The notes beneath the pieces were generated by a model. That model ran no database searches. It saw nothing but the letters and a program-made list of their open reading frames with translations, and had not been told where the DNA came from. Shown here piece by piece: positions 47,130 to 52,922 of a stretch of DNA of 52,922 bases; positions within the stretch are counted from its first letter, which is position 1, and every line of letters starts with the position of its first letter. A program made the position numbers and the translations under genes. Location: assembly GCA_003167495.1 (NCBI GenBank), contig PMSX01000098.1:1-52922 (forward strand). The letters are read 5' to 3'. This DNA comes from Bryobacterales bacterium (GTDB taxonomy: Bacteria; Acidobacteriota; Terriglobia; Bryobacterales; Bryobacteraceae).

Positions 47130-48146
47130 ATGAGCCGCATCACGACGCAAAGTCTTTTTCATACATCGGTCCACAAATCTTCCTGGCGCAGCTATGCCGT
47201 CAGTATGGCAGTCCACGCTGGTCTCGCCACGCTAGCATTCGCCGTGGTCGTTCCTATGGCAGTTGAGATTCATAAATCATTGGAACATATAACTTTTGTC
47301 GCGCCGGCGCCGGAATACAAACCGCCGCCCGTGGTCCATTTGCCGAAGATAGTCATGCGTGAGGTAACGCGGCCTCCGGTGAAAACTTTTATACCGCCGC
47401 CGGTAATTATTCCAGTCGCGAGGCCGCGGCAGGTTGTGGAAGCGCCCGAAATAAAGCCGGTGCAACCACAGCCGGAGTTGAAAATGGAATTGCCGCCGGC
47501 ACCGAAAGCACCGATTAACACCGGCGTATTCCAGCCGACCACCGAACTGGCGAAAGCACCGTCTGCACCGCCACAACAAAAAGTGCAGGTGGGCGGGTTC
47601 GGCGATCCGCATGGGGTACAACCATCCGATACATCGCGCAATTCGTCCGCCATGCTAGCTAAGGTAGGCGCATTCGATATGCCCGATGGCACAGGACACA
47701 GTGGGCGCGGGGGAAGCGCGCAAAATGGCGGGGAGATAAAGCAAACAGGTTTTGGCAGCGCGGGCCAGGAAGGACGGCCCAAGACGGCGCCTACCGCAGA
47801 GACTATTCGCTCGACAGCTTTTGGAGATGCGACATTAGCTCCGCCGCCCAAGAAAACCGCCGCTGCCGTAGAGGACAACCAGACGCCCGTGCAAATCTTG
47901 TTCAAGCCGAAGCCCGCTTACACGCCTGAAGCGCGCGATTTGCGTCTGGAAGGTGAAGTTGCATTGCAAGTAATTTTTCAAGCTGATGGGACGATCCGCG
48001 TCTTGCGTGTCGTTCGCGGCTTGGGTCATGGCCTGGATGAAGCGGCGACGCAGGCGGCAACGCGCGTGCGCTTTAAGCCCGCCACCCGTGGAGGTGTACC
48101 CGTAGACACCAACGCGACCATCAAAATCAGTTTCGAACTTACATAA
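47130..48146 (+). CDS. tonB: TonB-like energy transducer
   Basis: This 338-residue protein has one N-terminal membrane helix (AVSMAVHAGLATLAFAVVV), a Pro-rich periplasmic span (YKPPPVVHLPKIV, VKTFIPPPVIIPV), a Gly-rich middle and a C-terminal TonB domain at about 255-338 (PVQILFKPKPAYTPEARDLR, VALQVIFQADGTIRVLRVV, ATRVRFKPATRGG). It would pass proton-motive energy from an ExbBD complex to outer-membrane receptors, of which this window has two. ExbB and ExbD are not adjacent. The same domain also occurs in non-transport proteins of Acidobacteriota, so tonB is a family call. Confidence 0.85.
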   Translation: MSRITTQSLFHTSVHKSSWRSYAVSMAVHAGLATLAFAVVVPMAVEIHKSLEHITFVAPAPEYKPPPVVHLPKIVMREVTRPPVKTFIPPPVIIPVARPRQVVEAPEIKPVQPQPELKMELPPAPKAPINTGVFQPTTELAKAPSAPPQQKVQVGGFGDPHGVQPSDTSRNSSAMLAKVGAFDMPDGTGHSGRGGSAQNGGEIKQTGFGSAGQEGRPKTAPTAETIRSTAFGDATLAPPPKKTAAAVEDNQTPVQILFKPKPAYTPEARDLRLEGEVALQVIFQADGTIRVLRVVRGLGHGLDEAATQAATRVRFKPATRGGVPVDTNATIKISFELT

Positions 48147-48164
48147 AAGGATGATCCGCGCAAA

Positions 48165-49895
48165 ATGACTCGGAAGACAGCACTCATACCAATCAGCCGC
48201 ATCATGATGACAACGGGGTTGCTACTGAACTGGCCGGCAGCCGCTCAAACTGTTAACGGGGTTGTTCAACAACCTTCCGCTGAAAAGGCGAAATCGTTCG
48301 AACAAGTGGTTGATCGCGCCGTGAACAACGAACGGATGCTGATTCGCCGATTGCGGGACAAAACGCCGGTGATAGAAACCTACATCCAGGAAATAAGGAC
48401 GGATCCGGAGCTAGGGCCGGTGCCGCGCAATGACTTTTACTTTCTGGGGCAGTTGAACATGCAAGACGGTTTGATGGACTTGTCATACCTACCGCCGCGC
48501 CCGAAGGCGAAGGCGGTGGAACATTTTCTCGCCTCATTGTTTACGATGCAATACAATGCTCGCGGATTTGCCGATGAACTATATATAGACGTCGCGGATT
48601 TCGACCGGGCGCATTACTTCTTTGAATACCGGCGGCGCGAATTTCTGGGCGACGTGCGGTGCTACAGAGTGGACGTTGAGCCAAGACTGGAAAGGGGTAA
48701 GCACAAATTTAAGGGAACAATCTGGATAGAAGACCAGGATTACAATATCGTCCGCTTTAAGGGACAATATCAACCATCTCCCGAACACGAGTTCGTGCAT
48801 TTCGATTGCTGGCGAGTGAACGCCGGCGGAATGTGGATACCGGCGTACATCTATGCGGAAGAAGATGCGTACAGAACATCGGTGGTGAAAACGCCGGCGA
48901 TGCGGGCGCAAACCCGGCTATGGGGGTATGAACGGGCGAACGAGAGGAGCGACGAAGCCTTTACCAATCTGACTGTGGATATTCCACAGGGAGTGAAGGA
49001 TGAAAGCGACGCGGCAGCCGACAATTCGCCGTTACAGTCTTCGCGTCTGTGGCAGGAAGAGGCGGCGCAGAATGTGATTGACCGTTTAGTGCGGGGAGGA
49101 TTGATTTCGCCGCCTGGTGAAGTAGATCAGGCGCTCGAAACGGTGGTGAACAACCTGCTGGTGAGTGCGAATATCAATCTGGATTTCAAAGTAAAAGCCC
49201 GCGTTCTGTTGACAACGCCGCTGGAATCGATGTCGCTCAACCATACGATTCTGTTGAGCCGCGGTCTGATTGATGTGCTGCCCGACGAAGCCAGCCTGGC
49301 GGCCGTATTGGCGCATGAACTGTCGCACATTCTGCTGGGCCATGCCATGAATACCAAGTTCGCTTTCGAAGACAGACTGCTGTTTGACGATCCCTCCATT
49401 GCCAAGCATGTGCAAGTGGGACGCGACCAAAAGGAAGAGGCAGCGGCCGACGCGAAAGCCATTGAACTCTTGAAGAAGTCTCCTTACAAAGACAGTTTGC
49501 CGAAGGTAGGATTGTTTCTGCGAATGCTGTCGGAGCGCAGCGACAATGTGCCGCATTTGATCAAACCATTGCTGGGCAACAGAATGGCGGATACCAAGAA
49601 GGATCTTCGTTTAGCCGGCTTAATGGAACAAGCGCCGACGCTGGAACTGCGAGATAAGGATCAGATTTCGGCGCTGCCTTTGGGATCGCGTATCCGAGTG
49701 GATCCATGGTCGGACAGGCTGCATTTGATTAAGGTAACGTCGCCAGACCGGTTTACCGCGGCGGATAAGCTGCCGTTCCAGGTTACGCCTTTTGAGATTC
49801 ATTTGACGCGCGAAGATAAGCCCGAAGCGGCTGCCGCACCGGCGGCGCGGATGCCCCAGGCCGAAACGCAAGCAGCCGCTCCGGTCGCGCACTAG
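48165..49895 (+). CDS. Exported M48-family metallopeptidase
   Basis: This 576-residue protein has a signal sequence (TGLLLNWPAAAQ) and a long N-terminal region (about 30-270) rich in beta-like sequence (YNIVRFKGQYQPSPEHEFVH). The M48 peptidase domain has zinc motif HELSH with H384, E385 and H388 (VLAHELSHILLGH), followed by EEAAADAKAIELLK supplying the third ligand. A C-terminal segment of about 75 residues ends Ala/Pro-rich. Family members degrade envelope proteins or help outer-membrane quality control. The N-terminal region is not typical of BepA or HtpX and its role is unknown. It starts 18 bases after the TonB-like gene, a probable operon. Confidence 0.9.
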   Translation: MTRKTALIPISRIMMTTGLLLNWPAAAQTVNGVVQQPSAEKAKSFEQVVDRAVNNERMLIRRLRDKTPVIETYIQEIRTDPELGPVPRNDFYFLGQLNMQDGLMDLSYLPPRPKAKAVEHFLASLFTMQYNARGFADELYIDVADFDRAHYFFEYRRREFLGDVRCYRVDVEPRLERGKHKFKGTIWIEDQDYNIVRFKGQYQPSPEHEFVHFDCWRVNAGGMWIPAYIYAEEDAYRTSVVKTPAMRAQTRLWGYERANERSDEAFTNLTVDIPQGVKDESDAAADNSPLQSSRLWQEEAAQNVIDRLVRGGLISPPGEVDQALETVVNNLLVSANINLDFKVKARVLLTTPLESMSLNHTILLSRGLIDVLPDEASLAAVLAHELSHILLGHAMNTKFAFEDRLLFDDPSIAKHVQVGRDQKEEAAADAKAIELLKKSPYKDSLPKVGLFLRMLSERSDNVPHLIKPLLGNRMADTKKDLRLAGLMEQAPTLELRDKDQISALPLGSRIRVDPWSDRLHLIKVTSPDRFTAADKLPFQVTPFEIHLTREDKPEAAAAPAARMPQAETQAAAPVAH

Positions 49896-50836
49896 GATTG
49901 AAGATGAAATTCCTGGCCAATGGATCGCAGACAGATGCGGTCCGTGGCTGAACCGACAGCCGCGAGGGCGCGTTCGATGGGTTCGAGCTTGGGTTCGCGG
50001 CTCAGTTGAAATGTCTGATGGTGGACCGGCAGCACAAACTCGGCGCCGGCATAAGCAGCCATCTGGACGGCTTGTTCCGGATTGCAGTGAACGCGGATCC
50101 AAGGATCGTAAGCCCCGATGGGCATGATGGCGAGATCAACGGGTCGGGAAGAGCGCACGCGCTTGAAAGAATCGGTGTAGGCGGTGTCGCCACCGAACAC
50201 AATGCGACGCTGGCCGATCTCAATCAAGTATCCGTTGTAGCCACGGTAGGTATCTCCGCGCATGCGCGCGCCCCAATGCTCCACCTGAAATGCCGTTAGT
50301 TTGGCGGGACCCACCGTTACCGATTCATTCCAACGCAATTCGTGGACGTGCGCATAACGGCGGACGCGCAGCAAGTCTGAAGTGTGAACGGCAGTGACCA
50401 CTTGCGTTTCGGGGCCTTCGAGGTTGCGGAGGCTGGGCAGATCGAAGTGATCCATGTGAGCGTGAGACAGCAGGATGAGATCGATGCGCGGCAGATCTTC
50501 CGGGGGCAGCGCCACATCGACGAGGCGTTTGATGCCTACGGTCAGCGGTCCGACACTGATGCCGACACGGGAACTGAATACGGGATCGGTAAGGATGGTA
50601 AAGCCATCGATTTTCAGCAGGACGGTGCTGTGGCCTATCCAGGTAGCGTGCAGGCCTTCGGCGCTCCAGCGCTTCGGGTTGGGAGTGAAATCAGGAGTAA
50701 GCGTCTCGCGGGAATACTCTTTGGAGAGCTCGCGAAAGAATGCGGGCGCGGCTTGGCGCAAAAAGCGCGCGGTGGCGGGAACGCGGCTGCTGAGGTCGAA
50801 GTCCCTGGCTCGGCGGCGAAGTTTTGGATAATCCAC
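49892..50836 (-). CDS. MBL-fold metal-dependent hydrolase (NAPE-PLD/UlaG-like)
   Basis: This protein of about 314 residues has the metallo-beta-lactamase fold: WIGHSTVLLKIDGFTILTDP, the metal motif SHAHMDHFD (H126, H128, D130, H131 counting the TTG at 50839 as residue 1), then FGGDTAYTDSFK, the Asp ligand and VLPVHHQTF. The pattern fits the NAPE-hydrolysing phospholipase D-like/UlaG-like branch rather than beta-lactamases. No signal peptide is seen. The start may be the GTG at 50834-50836 or the TTG before it; GGGAG lies upstream. It ends four bases inside the convergent M48 gene. Substrate is unknown. Confidence 0.9.
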   Translation of the reverse strand: MDYPKLRRRARDFDLSSRVPATARFLRQAAPAFFRELSKEYSRETLTPDFTPNPKRWSAEGLHATWIGHSTVLLKIDGFTILTDPVFSSRVGISVGPLTVGIKRLVDVALPPEDLPRIDLILLSHAHMDHFDLPSLRNLEGPETQVVTAVHTSDLLRVRRYAHVHELRWNESVTVGPAKLTAFQVEHWGARMRGDTYRGYNGYLIEIGQRRIVFGGDTAYTDSFKRVRSSRPVDLAIMPIGAYDPWIRVHCNPEQAVQMAAYAGAEFVLPVHHQTFQLSREPKLEPIERALAAVGSATDRICLRSIGQEFHLQS

Positions 50837-50925
50837 CAAAAGAATTAGTTGCTCCCGCCGGGAGCCGTTCGCGCTGTAGTATGAAAACAGGGTTTAGAAA
50901 AAGTCACTCAACTCCATAGTCGCAG

Positions 50926-51396
50926 ATGAAGACGAACGCAGCGCGCGCGCTGGACGAACTTAAGATTCCGTACGAACTGCGTGAGTACGAAGTTGACCTG
51001 GAAGACTTGAGCGCGGAGACGGTCGCACGCAAGATTGGGATGGCCTTGGAACAGGTCTTCAAGACCCTGGTAGTGCGCGGCGAACGGGGCGGTGTGTGCC
51101 TGGCGGTGGTGCCGGCGAATGCGGAACTGAATCTGAAGGCATTGGCAAAATTGGCCGGCGACCGGAAGATGGAGCTGGTTCCGCTGAAAGAAGTGCAGCC
51201 ATTGACGGGATATGTGCGGGGCGGTGTGACGGCTCTTGCTTGCAAGAAGGAATATCCCGTCTACATTGATGAGACGGCAATCTTGTTTGAGCAGATTTCG
51301 GTTTCCGCCGGAGTGCGGGGGACGCAACTTTTGTTGAACCCCGAGGATTACGTCAGGGCAGTGAGGGCCGTGGCCGGAGATATAACTCAGTCATAA
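50926..51396 (+). CDS. ybaK: YbaK/EbsC-type aminoacyl-tRNA deacylase
   Basis: This 156-residue protein begins MKTNAARALDELKIPYELRE and has the YbaK signature: AEQVFKTLVVRG-like AL EQVFKTLVVRG with the conserved Lys, then LAVVPANAELNLKALAKLAG, PLTGYVRGGVTALACKKEYP and the C-terminal VSAGVRGTQLLLNPEDYV. YbaK clears Cys-tRNA(Pro) made in error by prolyl-tRNA synthetase. Length is normal and the start clear. It overlaps the end of the convergent permease gene by about ten bases. Confidence 0.94.
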   Translation: MKTNAARALDELKIPYELREYEVDLEDLSAETVARKIGMALEQVFKTLVVRGERGGVCLAVVPANAELNLKALAKLAGDRKMELVPLKEVQPLTGYVRGGVTALACKKEYPVYIDETAILFEQISVSAGVRGTQLLLNPEDYVRAVRAVAGDITQS

Positions 51397-52922
51397 CGGA
51401 GGGCCGTAATTGGGTCGACCCGGGTGGCGCGACGGGCTGGGAGGAAGCCGGAGAGCAAGGCCACTAAGACGATGCCCACGAGCGCGAGGAAGACGGTGAG
51501 CGGATCAAAGGGCGATAAGCCGAAGAGCTGACTGCGAATGAGATAAGCGACAGCGAGAGCCAAAGGAAGTCCAACGGCCAAGCCTAGACCAGCTAGGAGA
51601 AGAACTTCGCGCAAGACGATTTTCAACACATCGCCGGTGGAGGCGCCGAGAGCCATGCGGACGCCGATTTCGCGAGTGCGGCGGGTGACGAGAAAAGCCA
51701 GAACTCCGTAGAGCCCAATGGCTGCCAGTGCAGTAGCCAAAACACCGAAGGCGGTGGCAAGGCTGGCCACGAGACGCTCGACGGAGAGGACATCGTCTAC
51801 AGTGCGCTCTTCGGTTTTCAGTTGAAAGACCGGAAGGTTGGGGTCGAGTTTCCGGACAGCTTCGCGGAAGGCCGGGAACATTTGGGCAGGCGGCCTGTTG
51901 CTGCGAACGAACACGGTCATCTGATTGGCCCAGTCGTTTTGCAGATATGGAATGAATACCTGACGAGACGGATCGTCGCGCATTGTTTGATATTTCGTAT
52001 CGCGAACGACGGCGATGATCTCGATGTCGGTCTTGACGCCAGCGAGATTGCCCATGCCGATGTGACGGCCGATGGCGCTTTGGTTGCCGAAAAAGGAGTG
52101 AGCCAGTTTTTCGTTCACGATGGCGACTTTGGGCGCAGCGAGGGTATCGCGATCGGTGAAATCGCGGCCGGCGAACAGAGGAATCTTCATAGTCTGAAAA
52201 TATCCGGGCGAAACGTAGTTAAAAAGCGGGTTCATGTCCTCGCCGGGCTTGGGAGAATAACCCTCGACGGTGATGGAACTGTCCCACTCATCAAAGCTGA
52301 GGGGAGCGACGATGCATAGACCCGCTGACTCGACTCCCGGCAGCCCGGCGAGGCTCCGGGAGAGTTGTTGGTAGAAGAGCTTGGCGCGATCTGTCTTATA
52401 ACCGTTGAGCGTGGGGTCAATGGAAAAGGAGAGCAAGTTGCTGACGTCGAAGCCCGGGCTCAATGATCTGAGATTCTTGAGAGTTCCGATGAACAACCCG
52501 GCGTTGAGTAACAGGAGGAGTGAAAGGCTTACTTGCGCGCAGACGAGGATTTTGCGCCAAATGGCTTGACCGCTGCCTGCGACGGCGGTGGCTTGATCTT
52601 TCAGAGTTCCCACGAGATCTGAGCGAGTTAGCTGCAGAGCGGGCACGAGGCCAAACAGCAAGGCCGTGAACAAAGAGACGACAAACGCGAAGAGCATGAC
52701 TCGGAGGTCGGGATCAACAGTGAAGACAAGAGGGGGGTCAACCTGCTGCGGCATGAAGTTGACGAGAAGGCGCATGCACCAGGCGGAGATGAGAAGGCCG
52801 ACGACGGCTCCAGCGAAGCCGAGCAACAAGCTTTCTGTGAGGAGTTGGCCGACAAGTTGACGGCGAGACGCGCCAAGGGCGAGGCGCACGGCGATTTCTT
52901 TCTGGCGCGCCGCACCACGCGC
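51387..52922 (-). CDS. MacB-like ABC permease (acidobacterial ADOP type), 5' truncated
   Basis: The reading frame runs off the right edge (residues ARGAARQKEIAVRLALGASR at the edge), so the N-terminal part is missing. What remains has a membrane helix (LGFAGAVVGLLISAWCM), a linker with helix LRVMLFAFVVSLFTALLFGL, a repeat signature RSDLVGTLKDQATAV, a periplasmic MacB-like domain (VSPGYFQTMKIPLFAGRDFT) and a C-terminal FtsX half with TRRTREIGVRMALGASTGDV and three more helices, ending DPITALRYD. This duplicated-permease layout is typical of acidobacterial orphan MacB permeases that lack their own ATPase gene. It may work in export or envelope stress; substrate unknown. Confidence 0.93.
   Translation of the reverse strand, partial: ARGAARQKEIAVRLALGASRRQLVGQLLTESLLLGFAGAVVGLLISAWCMRLLVNFMPQQVDPPLVFTVDPDLRVMLFAFVVSLFTALLFGLVPALQLTRSDLVGTLKDQATAVAGSGQAIWRKILVCAQVSLSLLLLLNAGLFIGTLKNLRSLSPGFDVSNLLSFSIDPTLNGYKTDRAKLFYQQLSRSLAGLPGVESAGLCIVAPLSFDEWDSSITVEGYSPKPGEDMNPLFNYVSPGYFQTMKIPLFAGRDFTDRDTLAAPKVAIVNEKLAHSFFGNQSAIGRHIGMGNLAGVKTDIEIIAVVRDTKYQTMRDDPSRQVFIPYLQNDWANQMTVFVRSNRPPAQMFPAFREAVRKLDPNLPVFQLKTEERTVDDVLSVERLVASLATAFGVLATALAAIGLYGVLAFLVTRRTREIGVRMALGASTGDVLKIVLREVLLLAGLGLAVGLPLALAVAYLIRSQLFGLSPFDPLTVFLALVGIVLVALLSGFLPARRATRVDPITALRYD

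Overview
The window looks like chromosome from an Acidobacteriota member, probably the Solibacter/Bryobacter side of the phylum. That placement is inferred from gene families, not from a marker gene. The supporting families are an orphan MacB-like permease of the acidobacterial duplicated type (right edge), an Oar-like TonB-dependent receptor with an N-terminal carboxypeptidase-regulatory domain, ECF-sigma/TPR-kinase pairs, many TPR proteins, and single-domain response regulators paired with PAS-rich histidine kinases. GC content is moderately high and genes sit on both strands. No rRNA, CRISPR array, phage or intact transposase gene is visible.

Layout. 1-850 has no convincing gene: it holds short direct repeats, a strong hairpin and an octamer tandem repeat. 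851-3881 is an ECF sigma factor overlapping a transmembrane Ser/Thr kinase with TPRs. 4260-7235 carries a small unknown gene and two tail-to-tail TPR proteins. 7232-10698 is a large Oar-like outer-membrane receptor broken by an apparent one-base frameshift. 10699-11640 is a gene-poor scar with a truncated gene. 11763-18274 is a mixed accessory stretch: M19 dipeptidase, YjbR-like protein, hydroxypyruvate-isomerase-like protein, a TIR-GTPase fusion, a lone Phd-type antitoxin, a beta-barrel porin with a small downstream partner, and a DinB-like protein. 18324-20195 holds an MscS channel and a small DUF protein.

20290-29268 is dominated by signalling. One operon pairs a double histidine kinase/receiver protein with a response regulator. 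A second reads TonB-dependent receptor, YfiR-like periplasmic protein, CHASE8-HAMP histidine kinase, response regulator. The second operon is the best candidate for an undescribed system: it resembles the YfiBNR tripartite signalling system with the diguanylate cyclase output replaced by phosphotransfer and the outer-membrane component replaced by a TonB-dependent receptor.

29290-33648 is core metabolism: a DksA/TraR-type protein, then yceD-rpmF-plsX and a DsbD-like reductase. A tRNA-Leu(UAG) follows, with a decayed aldo/keto reductase tail just downstream. 34303-37077 is an ECF sigma factor followed by a large-subunit catalase. 37127-42768 holds a membrane PAS kinase and a six-PAS kinase overlapping its response regulator. 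42990-46826 is metH, preceded by tRNA-Leu(CAA). 47130-52922 carries a TonB-like protein, an M48 peptidase, an MBL-fold hydrolase, a YbaK-type deacylase and the truncated permease.
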